From Corynebacterium spheniscorum (lineage in GTDB: Bacteria > Actinomycetota > Actinomycetes > Mycobacteriales > Mycobacteriaceae): a DNA stretch of 64,000 bases. Positions 36,876 through 46,100 of this stretch are shown piece by piece. Every line of letters starts with the position of its first letter. Within the stretch, counting starts at the first letter, position 1. The notes under the pieces are model-generated. The model saw only the letters and a list, made by a program, of their open reading frames with translations. It was not told the origin of the DNA and did no database searches. The stretch is taken from positions 62,001 to 126,000 of the forward strand of contig NZ_FOPJ01000005.1 in the NCBI RefSeq assembly GCF_900113445.1. The letters are read 5' to 3'. The translations under genes and the position numbers were made by a program.

Positions 36876-38219
36876 CTAAGAAGCCTCTTCCTTAAGGAAC
36901 TGCGCCATCAATTCCAGCCCCTCATTCAACAAATCTTCATTAATCACCAGCGGCGGCAATAACCGAATCACATTCCCATCCATCCCACAGGTCAAGGTCA
37001 GCACACCCGCGGCTTTCAAACGCGCCGCAACCTTCGAGGTCAATTCCGGATCCGGAACCAGCTTCCCTTCTTTTTGCTTCCCGAGTTCGAGTGCCATCAT
37101 GGCCCCACGTCCGCGCAGCTCGGCAATAATTCCCTCTGCCACAAGTGGTTCGAATACCTTGCGAGTAGCCCGCTCAATACCCTGCGCCCGCTCAGTTAAG
37201 CGCAGTTCTTCCATTTGCTCTAGCGCAGCCAGCGCCGCTGCACAGGCCACCGGGTTACCACCGTAGGTGCCACCCAAACCACCGACCACTGCAGCATCCA
37301 TCATTTCTTTGCGCCCGGTTACAGCAGATAGCGGCATACCTCCAGCCAATGCCTTCGCAGTGGTAATCAGATCCGGCACTACTTCTTCATGATCACAAGC
37401 AAACCACTGCCCGGTCCGGCACAAACCAGATTGAATCTCATCGGCGACAAACACCACATCATGCTCACGGCACCAGGCAATCAATGCTGCTAAGAAGCCT
37501 TCCGCGGGTTCAATAAACCCACCTTCACCCTGGATCGGCTCATACACCACGCACGCTAAGTTCTCAGCACCGATTTCCCCTTCAATCATGCGGATCGTAC
37601 GCGCGGCAGCTTCTTGCCCACTTAGCCCATCGCGGAGCGGATACGAGGTCGGGGCGCGGAAAATATCCCCCGCAAAGGGGCCAAACCCAGTCTTATAGGG
37701 CTTATTCTTCGCGGTCATCGCCATGGTCAGGTTGGTGCGACCATGGTAGGCATTATCAAACACCACCACCGCATTGCGTCCGGTATAAGCGCGAGCAATC
37801 TTCACCGCATTCTCAATGGCTTCCGCCCCGGAGTTCAACAACACGGTCTTCTTCTCGTGATCCCCTGGGGTAATCGCATTGAGCTTCTCGCACACCTCCA
37901 CATAGGAGGCATAGGGGCTGACCATAAAACAGGTATGCGTCAGATGCTTGGCTGCTTCCGCAATTGCCTGAGCAACCTTCGGGTTCGAGGCCCCCACCGA
38001 AGTCACCGCAATGCCACTGGCAAAGTCGATGAAGGAATTGCCATCGGCATCCAGCAGTACGCCACCATCAGCATCCACCACGTAGCCGGGCAGTCCTGGG
38101 GATAGGGCTCGCGCTACCGCATTGATGCGGCGTTCATCCCATTCTTTGCTCTTCGGTCCGGGTAGCTCAGCGGTCTTAATCCGGCGGACCTGTTCTAGAC
38201 GATGCTCCAGATGCTCCAT
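36876..38219 (-). CDS. gabT: 4-aminobutyrate aminotransferase
   Basis: Class III PLP aminotransferase, 447 residues. Key parts: NSGAEAIENAVKIAR (phosphate site), FDNAYHGRTNLTMAMT, EPIQGEGGFIEPAEGF, VADEIQSGLCRTGQWFACDH (Asp that holds PLP) and TTAKALAGGMPLSAVTG (PLP-Lys). Best fit is GABA:2-oxoglutarate aminotransferase. ATG at 38219 is chosen for the usual MEHLEHRLEQVR start. No succinate-semialdehyde dehydrogenase gene follows, unlike gabTDP of C. glutamicum. A PucR-type regulator is divergent. Confidence 0.88.
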   Translation of the reverse strand: MEHLEHRLEQVRRIKTAELPGPKSKEWDERRINAVARALSPGLPGYVVDADGGVLLDADGNSFIDFASGIAVTSVGASNPKVAQAIAEAAKHLTHTCFMVSPYASYVEVCEKLNAITPGDHEKKTVLLNSGAEAIENAVKIARAYTGRNAVVVFDNAYHGRTNLTMAMTAKNKPYKTGFGPFAGDIFRAPTSYPLRDGLSGQEAAARTIRMIEGEIGAENLACVVYEPIQGEGGFIEPAEGFLAALIAWCREHDVVFVADEIQSGLCRTGQWFACDHEEVVPDLITTAKALAGGMPLSAVTGRKEMMDAAVVGGLGGTYGGNPVACAAALAALEQMEELRLTERAQGIERATRKVFEPLVAEGIIAELRGRGAMMALELGKQKEGKLVPDPELTSKVAARLKAAGVLTLTCGMDGNVIRLLPPLVINEDLLNEGLELMAQFLKEEAS

Positions 38220-38254
38220 GATGAAGGTTCTCACTCCTTAAAACACTGCGAACC

Positions 38255-38324
38255 CCAGCACTGTGCTGGTGATGTGGCTAGTATCGGGTCCCAAAAGTGC
38301 CCCACGACATATCCACTGTGGATA
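38255..38324. promoter_or_regulatory. Two 15-bp palindromes between gabT and pucR-type gene
   Basis: CCAGCACTGTGCTGG (38255-38269) and TATCCACTGTGGATA (38310-38324) are both perfect dyads and share the core CACTGTG. Their centres are 55 bp apart. They are the natural candidates for binding of the divergent PucR-type regulator. Confidence 0.55.
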
Positions 38325-38387
38325 AAAACCACTTAGATACTCTCCCTGGCGGATATTCCTGGTTTCCTCAAGCAGAAAGCCCTCAGC

Positions 38388-39908
38388 ATGAGCACCCCAC
38401 TAGCCTCACTCAAAGTTTCCTGGTTGCTTGCCCAAAAACGCCTCGAGCTCATCCCCCATGTCCCCACCGACGCCGAATTCACCGTCGTCTACCCCTCCGA
38501 GCTCCGCGACCCCCGTGAATTCCTCTCCCCTGGTGACGCAGCTGTGGTACTCACCCTAGGCCTAGCCTTCGAGGAAGATCCCGAAAGTTTCGAAGACTAT
38601 GTCATCCGACTCAAAGCCGCCGGATGCGCTGCCATTGGTTTCGGTACCGGGCTGTGCTTCCCCGCCGTGCCAAAATCCCTCATTAGCGCCGCCACCAAAC
38701 ACCACATTGGGCTATTCGAAGTCCCCCGGAAAATCCCCTTCCTTTCTATTCTCGCCAGCGTGCATGGGGAATTTTCCCGCCAACTCACCCGCACCCAAGA
38801 CCGCCTGCTCGCCCTTCAAGAAGAACTCAATAAAGCTGCGATTCATGGTGGTCTCGAAGAACTTCTCCACCGCACCTCCACGGTTTTAGAATCCGCAGTT
38901 GCCGTGATCGACAATGACGGCCGCATCCACGCCAGTGCTGATTACCAACAACTTTCTGCAGTGGATACCGCCCGGCGCGCCGTGGCTACCGGTCGTGGTT
39001 TAAGCCGCGCCGAGATTAACTCCGTGATTCACCGCATGGCTAGCCAGGGGGAACGTCACCATATCTTCGTAGTGGTTCACCACGCACCGCTTCATGCCCA
39101 AGCCCGGGCTCTTATTAAGCATTCTGCTGGTCTGGCCGATATTTTATTGCAGCGCCCCAGCTACCTGCGAAAAGCCCGAAGTGAGCTAAATACCCTCGCG
39201 CTTTCTTTACTCCTCGGGATAGGTGGCCAAGGCCAAGCCATTAGTTCGGCTCTTCATTCGGTCACCGATTCCCGCGGGGAACTTCGCCCCATGGTGGTGC
39301 AGGCTGATGATGCTCACCGTTTGCAAAAAACTTTGAGCACCATTGATGAGCGCCTCGGTGATCATGGCCGTACTTTCTTCGCTCTTCCTTTGGATGAGAC
39401 CACTGCACTGGTGGTCTTGCGCGGTACCCGCGGGGTGCAGGAATGTGCGGCGCACTGCGGTGATCATCGTTCGCGGCTGCGCATCGCCGTCGGTGCGCCG
39501 GTGTTGTGGAATCAACTCAGCCTGCAATCGGTAGAAGAACTGCGCACGGTTGCTGCTGCTACCCCACGTGGTGATACTTCTGGTCCCCGTACCCATGGTG
39601 CGAAGTGGCTGAAGGATCCGGTGGTTCAGGATATTTTGCGCCGCCGTACCGAAGAGGTGTTAGGTCGCCTACGCAGCCATGATCGGGAAACCGGTGAGGA
39701 ACTCTGCGACACCTTGGTGGCCTATGTGCGCGCCGGGGGTTCGATGGGTTTAGCTGCTGAACAGCTAGGGGTTCACCGCCACACCATGCGTTCCCGGGTT
39801 GCCAAGATATCGCGGCTCATCGAGGTCGATATTGATGATCCGCTCACCCGCGCGGAGTTATTGCTGGTGGTGGTCGCTAATGCTCCCACCAGCGGCACCT
39901 CGGGATAA
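38388..39908 (+). CDS. PucR-type transcriptional regulator (GabR-like)
   Basis: 506-residue PucR-family protein: N-terminal PucR/purine-catabolism-type sensory domain at about 15-130, a central GGDEF-like regulatory region, and a C-terminal HTH_30 domain (TLVAYVRAGGSMGLAAEQLGVHRHTMRSR, here the helix-turn-helix is GSMGLAAEQLGVHRHTMRSR). C. glutamicum regulates gabTDP with a PucR-type protein, GabR, and this gene is divergent from gabT, so an activator role on gabT and the permease is likely. ATG at 38388; no earlier credible start. Confidence 0.85.
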   Translation: MSTPLASLKVSWLLAQKRLELIPHVPTDAEFTVVYPSELRDPREFLSPGDAAVVLTLGLAFEEDPESFEDYVIRLKAAGCAAIGFGTGLCFPAVPKSLISAATKHHIGLFEVPRKIPFLSILASVHGEFSRQLTRTQDRLLALQEELNKAAIHGGLEELLHRTSTVLESAVAVIDNDGRIHASADYQQLSAVDTARRAVATGRGLSRAEINSVIHRMASQGERHHIFVVVHHAPLHAQARALIKHSAGLADILLQRPSYLRKARSELNTLALSLLLGIGGQGQAISSALHSVTDSRGELRPMVVQADDAHRLQKTLSTIDERLGDHGRTFFALPLDETTALVVLRGTRGVQECAAHCGDHRSRLRIAVGAPVLWNQLSLQSVEELRTVAAATPRGDTSGPRTHGAKWLKDPVVQDILRRRTEEVLGRLRSHDRETGEELCDTLVAYVRAGGSMGLAAEQLGVHRHTMRSRVAKISRLIEVDIDDPLTRAELLLVVVANAPTSGTSG

Positions 39909-39912
39909 GAAA

Positions 39913-39948
39913 AAGGCACCGCCGGGAAATTTTTCCCGGCGGTGCCTT
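39913..39948. terminator. Strong bidirectional terminator between pucR-type gene and pfkA
   Basis: AAGGCACCGCCGGGAAA and TTTCCCGGCGGTGCCTT are perfectly complementary 17-bp arms with a 2-base loop, flanked by A-run left and GTGTTTTTCTTTT right. Serves both convergent genes. Confidence 0.95.
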
Positions 39949-39960
39949 GGTGTTTTTCTT

Positions 39961-40992
39961 TTAGCCGAACATGGCTTGAGCAGTGATATAGCGTTCCATC
40001 GGAACTTCCTTGAGGGTGCCGACGGCTTCTTCGAGGCGGATCATTTCGATTCGTTCGCCGTGCAGTGCCACACAGGTGCCATAGTTTTCTTCATGGCAGG
40101 CGCGCGCTGCCCGCACACCATAGCGGGTTGCCAGCACACGGTCGAAGGCCGTTGGGGTGCCGCCGCGTTGGATATGCCCCAGCACAGTGGTGCGCACATC
40201 GTGGCCAAGTCGGTGGTGGATCTCATCGGCGATCTGCTGTCCGATGCCGGTGAAGGTCTTATGCCCGAATTGGTCGACTTCGCCTTCGCGCAGCTCCATC
40301 GTGCCTTCCTTCGGCAAGGCGCCTTCGGCGACCACGATAATCCCGTATTTTTCGCCCATTTGGAAGCGTCGTTCCATGGCCTTGGCGATATCAGCGATAT
40401 CGAAGGGGGCTTCGGGGATCACTGTGTAGTGTGCGCCGCCGGCCATACCGGCGTGTAGGGCAATCCAGCCGACGTGGCGTCCCATGACTTCCACGATCAT
40501 CACGCGGTTGTGGGATTCAGCGGTGGTGTGCAGGCGATCAATAGCGTCGGTGGCTACCGATACGGCGGTGTCGAAACCGAAGGTGAAATCAGTGCCGTTG
40601 ACGTCATTGTCAATGGTCTTCGGTACGCCTACTACCGGGATGCCATTATCGGAGAGCCATTTGGCACCCTTGAGGGTACCTTCGCCGCCGATGGGGATGA
40701 GTGCGTCGATGCCGGCGTCGGCAAGGTTTTCTTTGATCTGGTCGATTCCGGCCTTGAACTTATCCGGGTGCAGCCGACCGGTTCCGAGGATGGTGCCGCC
40801 GCGCAGCAGGATACGGTCGATATCTTCGTCGTCATAAAGCTGAACTCGTTTGTCCTCCATGAGGCCGACCCAACCATCCTGGTAGCCGACGACAGTGGAC
40901 CCAAACTCAGCGCTACAGGTGCGGACGATGCCGCGGATAACGGCGTTGAGTCCCGGGCAGTCGCCGCCAGAAGTTAGTGTCGCGATTCGCAT
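39961..40992 (-). CDS. pfkA: 6-phosphofructokinase
   Basis: Phosphorylates fructose 6-phosphate. 343 residues from [16 protein letters not shown]. The nucleotide loop reads GGEGTLKGA with Gly at the position that is Asp in PPi-dependent enzymes, while [12 protein letters not shown] has Lys where E. coli PFK has Gly. This Gly/Lys combination is that of ATP-dependent actinobacterial enzymes. [15 protein letters not shown] and [15 protein letters not shown] are substrate motifs. ATG at 40992; the upstream GTG adds three residues. Lies between gatB and gatA as in relatives. Confidence 0.96.
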   Translation of the reverse strand: MRIATLTSGGDCPGLNAVIRGIVRTCSAEFGSTVVGYQDGWVGLMEDKRVQLYDDEDIDRILLRGGTILGTGRLHPDKFKAGIDQIKENLADAGIDALIPIGGEGTLKGAKWLSDNGIPVVGVPKTIDNDVNGTDFTFGFDTAVSVATDAIDRLHTTAESHNRVMIVEVMGRHVGWIALHAGMAGGAHYTVIPEAPFDIADIAKAMERRFQMGEKYGIIVVAEGALPKEGTMELREGEVDQFGHKTFTGIGQQIADEIHHRLGHDVRTTVLGHIQRGGTPTAFDRVLATRYGVRAARACHEENYGTCVALHGERIEMIRLEEAVGTLKEVPMERYITAQAMFG

Positions 40993-41031
40993 AACCACCA
41001 CTCTAACCCTATTAGCCCGATAACGCCCGAT

Positions 41032-42567
41032 TTAGTCCGTTTGGGCATCTCTTTTTGCGGGTTGTTCTGCGGCTGCTTCCGACTTTTCTACTATCGCCAG
41101 TTCTTTTCTTTGGTGCTTATCCAAATCGGAGCGGAAGGCAGCGACCGAAGCAAAGCCCAGTAAGAGGGCGGCAGCGGGCAGTAGTAATGCCGTACCCATG
41201 GCGTCTTCCACGCTGGTTCCAGGTCGTGCGATACCTGCTTGCATAAGCGCTCCCACAGCGGCAGAGCCTATGACCGATCCGGTTTGCCGGGTCGTGTTAT
41301 ATACCCCCGAAGCAGCCCCCATGAACTTCGGTGGGATGGTGCGCATGGCGGTTGCGGAGTTCGGTGCCCAGATCAAGGTGGAGCCCACTCCCATGACAAA
41401 CATGGAGATTAAGAATGCGGTTAATCCCCAATCGCGCAGCATCACAATGCCTAAGGCCCCAAGGGAGAGGCCCATGGTGCCAAAGCCAGTCATGGAAAGA
41501 ATGCGGGGATGGATGCGGTCGCAGAGTTTTCCTACCACCGGGGAAAACACAATGGAGACGAACATCATCGGCATGGTCATTAATCCGGCGGTGCGGGCAG
41601 CCATGCCGAGGCCTTCTTGAAGGTAGAACATGGTGGGCAACATCATGGACGCTACTGTGAAGCCCATGGTCGAAATCGAGAAAGCAGCGATCGAGAAATT
41701 CCGCACCTTAAAGATGGCCAAAGGCACCAGCGCTTCAGTCCCCCGCTTTTCGGCGGTGGTTTGCAGCCAGAGGAATACGCTCATCAAGGTGATGCCGCAG
41801 GCAATGGCCGCAATACTGAACCAATCCCCGCCGCGGCGTGGTCCTTCCAAAATGCCGTAGACCAGAGAAGACATGCCCAGCAGCGACACCACCACGCTGA
41901 GAGCATCAATACGTCGGGCATGACGGGGCATCTCCGGCACCCAGAGGGTGACTAATACAAAGGACAAGATGCCAAACGGGATATTGATCCAGAAGATGGC
42001 AGGCCAACCAGCGGCAGATACTAAAAAGCCACCAAGTAGCGGTGCGATGACGCCTGCTAGTCCGCCGACTGATCCCCAAACACCATAGGCGGTACCGCGG
42101 CGATCACGAGCGAAAACGCGGTTAATCACGCTCATGGTTTGGGGCATCAAGATCGCTGCCCCCACACCTTGGATCGCGCGGGCGAAAATCAGCCATTCAA
42201 TGGTGGGCGCTAAACCGCAGGCCGCAGAGGAGATCGTGAACAGCGTGATGCCCACGCGATAAATATTTCTCTGCCCATAGCGGTCCCCCAGGCGTCCGGT
42301 GAAAAGTAGTGGGACAAGAACGCACAGTAGATATACGGAGCTCACCCACACCACGCCGGTGAAATCCGCGTCGAGGTCTTCCATCATGGCTGGCGCTGCC
42401 ACGGCCACAATGGTTTGGTCGAGCAGGATCATAAAGAACCCCACCACCAAGGCAGCTAATGCCTGCCATGCCTGCTTTTCGGGGAGCACAAGGTCCTGAT
42501 CCGCAGTGGGGATCGGCCGCTTCCCGCGAAGGCGTCGGCTCTTTCCTGTCGAAGGGGTCGTCATCAA
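41032..42567 (-). CDS. MFS drug:H+ antiporter, DHA2 family
   Basis: 511-residue 14-span exporter of the EmrB/QacA type. Motif D1 LDQTIVAVAAPAMMEDL in helix 1, motif A GRLGDRYGQRNIYRVG, and antiporter motif C region GGLAGVIAPLLGGFLV are visible. Charged tail at the C-terminus. Start at ATG 42567 (or 42564). No dedicated regulator adjoins it. Substrate unknown; multidrug or amino-acid-like efflux are possible. Confidence 0.9.
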   Translation of the reverse strand: MMTTPSTGKSRRLRGKRPIPTADQDLVLPEKQAWQALAALVVGFFMILLDQTIVAVAAPAMMEDLDADFTGVVWVSSVYLLCVLVPLLFTGRLGDRYGQRNIYRVGITLFTISSAACGLAPTIEWLIFARAIQGVGAAILMPQTMSVINRVFARDRRGTAYGVWGSVGGLAGVIAPLLGGFLVSAAGWPAIFWINIPFGILSFVLVTLWVPEMPRHARRIDALSVVVSLLGMSSLVYGILEGPRRGGDWFSIAAIACGITLMSVFLWLQTTAEKRGTEALVPLAIFKVRNFSIAAFSISTMGFTVASMMLPTMFYLQEGLGMAARTAGLMTMPMMFVSIVFSPVVGKLCDRIHPRILSMTGFGTMGLSLGALGIVMLRDWGLTAFLISMFVMGVGSTLIWAPNSATAMRTIPPKFMGAASGVYNTTRQTGSVIGSAAVGALMQAGIARPGTSVEDAMGTALLLPAAALLLGFASVAAFRSDLDKHQRKELAIVEKSEAAAEQPAKRDAQTD

Positions 42568-42717
42568 AGTCCTGCACTAGAAGTTTTCACTGTATGTGTG
42601 GGTGTGTCGAGGCGCTTTCCTTTATGAAGGTACCTTGCCCCATCACACTCTGTACATGGGGTGGGCGCCAAACAACCCCGCCCACCATACCGCCCACCTG
42701 GGGCTACACTCAGGTGC

Positions 42718-43038
42718 ATGAACACGACTCTGAAGAAACCTCAAGATGTCAATACCGCCGCTGTTGTCTCAGTGGGTCTCATCGGCGGCTGGCTCACCGC
42801 TCGCGAAACTGGGATCCGCCCACTCGGTCTCGTCCCCCTCGGCTCTGCTTTGGGCTGGGCGGGCCGCAGCTGGCTAGCTAAGCGTGATTGGAAGGTCTGC
42901 GCTTTGCTTTCCGCTCTCTACATCGGTGCCTTCGGTGCTTCCCACCCCTTGGCTAAGAAGATCGGTGCTTGGCCTTCGGTTCTCACCGTCACCGGTTCGG
43001 TTGCTGCCGCAGCCTACGCGCTCAGCGACTCTCAATAA
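42718..43038 (+). CDS. Small conserved membrane protein
   Basis: 106 residues with three probable membrane segments (about 16-34, 60-76 and 84-102) and a basic middle (RSWLAKRDWK). Start at ATG 42718, with AGGTGC directly upstream and an appropriate composition. I recognise no family. An inverted repeat CCCCAT..ATGGGG lies in the upstream gap (about 42633-42662), where the divergent MFS gene also starts. Confidence 0.65.
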   Translation: MNTTLKKPQDVNTAAVVSVGLIGGWLTARETGIRPLGLVPLGSALGWAGRSWLAKRDWKVCALLSALYIGAFGASHPLAKKIGAWPSVLTVTGSVAAAAYALSDSQ

Positions 43039-43187
43039 TCCTCCTTCCGCTTTCCTCCCTGGCACTGCGGTGCTGGGGGTGATTTTTTCTGCACGGATTC
43101 AGGGCGAGTATTACGCTGGCCTCCCATGGGGACCAGATCACCCCACATTCCTTAATAGGAATGAAAACTACTCGCAATTAGAGGTGT

Positions 43188-43240
43188 CCCATATTCCTTA
43201 TTGGAAATAGTTAGCGCAAGATAATTTCCACGAATATGGG
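43188..43240. promoter_or_regulatory. Long imperfect dyad upstream of the SDR gene
   Basis: CCCATATTC (43188-43196) pairs with GAATATGGG (43232-43240), and inside GGAAAT (43203-43208) pairs with ATTTCC (43224-43229). It ends 44 bp before the SDR start. A separate dyad ATTCCTTAATAGGAAT lies at about 43148-43163. Likely operator or hairpin; regulator unknown. Confidence 0.5.
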
Positions 43241-43284
43241 GATAGCGGCACCTCCTGACATATACATTTAAGGAGCCCAACAAT

Positions 43285-44037
43285 ATGGGAAATTCTCTAC
43301 ACAATCGTGCCGCAGTGGTCACCGGCGCGGGTGCCGGCATCGGCCGCGCAATCGCTTTAAAGCTCGCTGCTGAAGGCGCCAGCGTCGTAGTCTCAGACAT
43401 CGATGAAAGCGCTGCCCAAAAAGTAGCCGAGGAAATTAAGACCAGCGGCGCACAAGCTGTCGCGGTGAAGGTTGATGCCAACTCACCCGAAGACAATGAG
43501 CTGCTGGTTTCCACCGCTGTTAAGGAATTCGGGTCCTGCGATTTAGCAGTGAATAATGCTGGTCTGGGCGCCCCGCCGGCAAAGCTTGCAGAGATCGATG
43601 ACGCCACCTTTAACCGTGCTGTCGATGTGACCTTAAGGGGCACGTTCTATGGCATGCGCGCACAGCTAAAGCAGATGGAAAAGCAAGGTCAAGGCGCTAT
43701 CGTCAATATTTCTTCGATCGCTGGCCTGCAAGCTTCCCGACTCTTGTCGCCCTATATTGCCGCCAAGCATGGTGTGGTGGGCCTAACACAGACCGCTGCC
43801 TTGGACTATGCCGAGCAGGGCATTCGGATTAACTCTGTAGCCCCAGGTCCGGTGCGTACTGCGGCTTTTGCCACCTTGCCGGAAGAACGCATTAAGGAAG
43901 AAGAAAACAAGGTTCCGCTGAAGCGTTTGGGCGAGCCAGAAGACATCGCTGAGGCAGTCAGCTTCTTGCTCTCCGAGCAGGCCAGCTTCATCACTGGTGT
44001 GGTGTTGCCGGTCGATGGCGGCTCGGTTGTTGCCTAG
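43285..44037 (+). CDS. Short-chain dehydrogenase/reductase
   Basis: 250-residue classical SDR. TGAGAGIGRAI (cofactor loop, residues about 14-24), NNAG at about 90, catalytic Ser in NISSIAG and YIAAKHG with the YxxxK pair, then NSVAPGPVRT. The Asp in VVVSDIDES suggests NAD preference. Best resembles the 3-oxoacyl-ACP reductase/glucose dehydrogenase group; substrate not deducible. AGGAGCC precedes the ATG by 7 bases. Flanked by unusual regulatory repeats on both sides. Confidence 0.9.
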   Translation: MGNSLHNRAAVVTGAGAGIGRAIALKLAAEGASVVVSDIDESAAQKVAEEIKTSGAQAVAVKVDANSPEDNELLVSTAVKEFGSCDLAVNNAGLGAPPAKLAEIDDATFNRAVDVTLRGTFYGMRAQLKQMEKQGQGAIVNISSIAGLQASRLLSPYIAAKHGVVGLTQTAALDYAEQGIRINSVAPGPVRTAAFATLPEERIKEEENKVPLKRLGEPEDIAEAVSFLLSEQASFITGVVLPVDGGSVVA

Positions 44038-44144
44038 CTTCCTCGTTGTGATGGGAAACTACCCCGCTTTATTGCCCCTAGCCTAAAAGTGGCTAAGGGT
44101 GTATAGTTTCCGAATATAAACGCGCTATGGGGTTGATCCATTAG

Positions 44145-44159
44145 AGGTTAGATTAACCT
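44145..44159. promoter_or_regulatory. Orphan DtxR-like operator
   Basis: AGGTTAGATTAACCT is a palindrome (AGGTTA-GAT-TAACCT) and differs from the DtxR core AGGTTAGGCTAACCT only at two central bases. No annotated gene starts nearby: SDR ends at 44037 and gatA ends at 44304 on the other strand. -10-like TATAGT (44102-44107) and TATAAA (44115-44120) lie just upstream for plus-strand transcription. Confidence 0.6.
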
Positions 44160-44189
44160 TATTGGAAATACTCTTCGCGAAGGTTTTTA

Positions 44190-44240
44190 GTGTACGACAG
44201 GTCCACCGCCAAAACTGCACTCTTCATCTTCGCGCCATAG
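44190..44240 (+). CDS. Candidate 16-residue peptide behind the DtxR-like box
   Basis: GTG ORF encoding MYDRSTAKTALFIFAP. GAAGG stands six bases before the GTG, which is a good corynebacterial spacing. The ORF is 30 bp after the DtxR-like box and 10 bp before a strong terminator. It could be a real iron-regulated micro-gene, or the transcript could be a small RNA and the ORF chance. No homologue is known to me. Confidence 0.25.
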   Translation: MYDRSTAKTALFIFAP

Positions 44241-44249
44241 CACGTTGAA

Positions 44250-44286
44250 AATAACCCCCCTGAGCCTTCGGCCCAGGGGGGTTATT
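44250..44286. terminator. Strong terminator between 44.2 kb and gatA
   Basis: AATAACCCCCCTG and CAGGGGGGTTATT are perfect arms with further GCC/GGC pairing inside and a short TTC loop. It ends 17 bp from the gatA stop, and would end both gatA and any plus-strand transcript from the left. Confidence 0.9.
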
Positions 44287-44303
44287 TAGCTTCGCAGCGC
44301 GGT

Positions 44304-45797
44304 TTAGTTCAAACCAGCCTCGAAGGCGGCACCTACTCGGTAGAGGCGATCATCCTGGAAAGCCGGTGCCATAATCTGCAGCCCCACCGGAAGCTGGGTA
44401 TCAGAGGCAAACCCAGCCGGAACGGACATGCCGCACAGCCCCGCCAAGTTCAACGGCAGGGTGCACAGGTCGAAGTTGTACATCTCCAAGGGGTCTTCCG
44501 ACTTCTCACCCAGCTTGAAGGCGGTGCTCGGGGTAGTCGGGGAAATCAGTACATCGCACTGCTCATAGGCAGCCTTGAAGTCCTGGGCGATCAGCGTACG
44601 CACGCGCTGTGCCTGCAGGTAGTAGGCATCGTAGTAGCCCACCGACAAAGCATAGGTACCTAGAATAATGCGGCGCTTAACCTCCGGGCCGAAGCCCTCG
44701 GCACGAGAGATCGCCATGACTTCTTCTGCAGAGTGCGTGCCATCATCCCCGGCGCGCAGGCCATAACGCATGCCATCGAAGCGGGCCAGGTTGGAGGACA
44801 CCTCACAGGGCAGGATCAGGTAGTAGGCGGCCAGCGCATCATCAAAGTGCGGGCAATCAACCTCAACGATCTTCGCCCCCTGAGACTTCAGCTGATCCAC
44901 AGCAGCGGCGAAGCGCTCCAGCACACCGGCTTGGTAGCCTTCGCGGTTAAATTGCTTGACCACACCGATGGTCATGCCGGAGAGATCTCCCTTAGCGCCT
45001 TCGCGGGCAGCCTCCACCACGGGAGCTACCGGGCGGTCCACGCTGGTGGCGTCGAACTTGTCATGTCCGGCAATCACTTCATGCAGCAGCGCGGTGTCTA
45101 GCACTGTGCGGGCGCAGGGGCCACCTTGGTCCAAGGAAGATGCGCACGCAACCAGGCCATAACGCGAGACCGTGCCATAGGTGGGCTTCACACCCACGGT
45201 GTTGGTCAATGCAGCTGGCTGGCGGATGGAACCACCGGTGTCAGTACCAATAGCCAGCGGGGCTTCACCGGAAGCAAGGGCGGCGGAGGAACCACCACCG
45301 GAACCACCAGCGGTGCGCTCCGGGTCATAGGGGTTGTGGGTAGGGCCATAAGCAGAGTTCTCAGTAGAAGAACCCATGGCGAATTCATCCAGGTTGGTCT
45401 TGCCGAGAATCGGGATGCCGGCTTCGCGGATGCGGCGGGTAACGGTTGCATCATAGGGGCTCATATAGCCCTCAAGCATCTTCGAACCGCAGGTAGTCGG
45501 CGCATCAGTGGTGGTGAATACGTCCTTGAGTGCCAACGGCACACCAGCAAGGGCGCTGGCGGGTTGCTCACCGGCATCCAGGGATTTATCCACTGTATCG
45601 GCGGCAGCGAGGGCAGCTTCTTCGCCTACGTGTAGGAAGGCGTGGAGCTCGCCATCAACATCTTTGATGCGCTTAAGGTGAGCTTCGGTGACTTCACGGG
45701 AGCTGACTTCGCGGGAGTGGATTTTTTGGGCCAGTTCGGCGGCGCTCAGGCGAGTAAGTTCCTCGGCGGAGTCAGTGACAATAAAGGTTTTAGCCAT
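44304..45797 (-). CDS. gatA: Asp/Glu-tRNA amidotransferase subunit A
   Basis: Amidase subunit that releases ammonia from glutamine for transamidation. 497 residues, amidase-signature family. Catalytic triad Lys in [10 protein letters not shown], cis-Ser and Ser in [15 protein letters not shown], with [10 protein letters not shown] as the oxyanion region. ATG at 45797; gatC ends 9 bp upstream. Short N-terminal lead ([14 protein letters not shown]) precedes the usual [15 protein letters not shown]. Confidence 0.97.
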   Translation of the reverse strand: MAKTFIVTDSAEELTRLSAAELAQKIHSREVSSREVTEAHLKRIKDVDGELHAFLHVGEEAALAAADTVDKSLDAGEQPASALAGVPLALKDVFTTTDAPTTCGSKMLEGYMSPYDATVTRRIREAGIPILGKTNLDEFAMGSSTENSAYGPTHNPYDPERTAGGSGGGSSAALASGEAPLAIGTDTGGSIRQPAALTNTVGVKPTYGTVSRYGLVACASSLDQGGPCARTVLDTALLHEVIAGHDKFDATSVDRPVAPVVEAAREGAKGDLSGMTIGVVKQFNREGYQAGVLERFAAAVDQLKSQGAKIVEVDCPHFDDALAAYYLILPCEVSSNLARFDGMRYGLRAGDDGTHSAEEVMAISRAEGFGPEVKRRIILGTYALSVGYYDAYYLQAQRVRTLIAQDFKAAYEQCDVLISPTTPSTAFKLGEKSEDPLEMYNFDLCTLPLNLAGLCGMSVPAGFASDTQLPVGLQIMAPAFQDDRLYRVGAAFEAGLN

Positions 45798-45806
45798 GAT
45801 GAGTTC

Positions 45807-46100
45807 TTACTCCCCCAGGATCTGTGGAACGACGAAACGCTGATCTTCAACATTGGGTGCTTGATCCAGCGCTTGTTCGGCGGTCAGGGTTTTCACCACA
45901 ACATCTTCACGCATGCTGGTGCGAATATCGTGGGGGTGGCTCATCGGTTCAACACCTTCGGCGGCCACCTGCTGCACGGCGCTCACATTGGCGATGATGC
46001 CGTCAATTTGTTCAGCGAATTGATCGAGTTCCTCATCGCTGAGCGCTAATCGGGCTAGTTTCGCGAGGTGTGCGACCTTGTCGCGCGAAATCTCAGGCAC
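45807..46100 (-). CDS. gatC: Asp/Glu-tRNA amidotransferase subunit C
   Basis: 97-residue small subunit that wraps GatA and GatB together. Family pattern ISRDKVAHLAKLARLALSDEEL and the central AEGVEPMSHPHD are present. GTG start at 46100. First gene of gatCA; gatB is elsewhere. Confidence 0.95.
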   Translation of the reverse strand: MPEISRDKVAHLAKLARLALSDEELDQFAEQIDGIIANVSAVQQVAAEGVEPMSHPHDIRTSMREDVVVKTLTAEQALDQAPNVEDQRFVVPQILGE

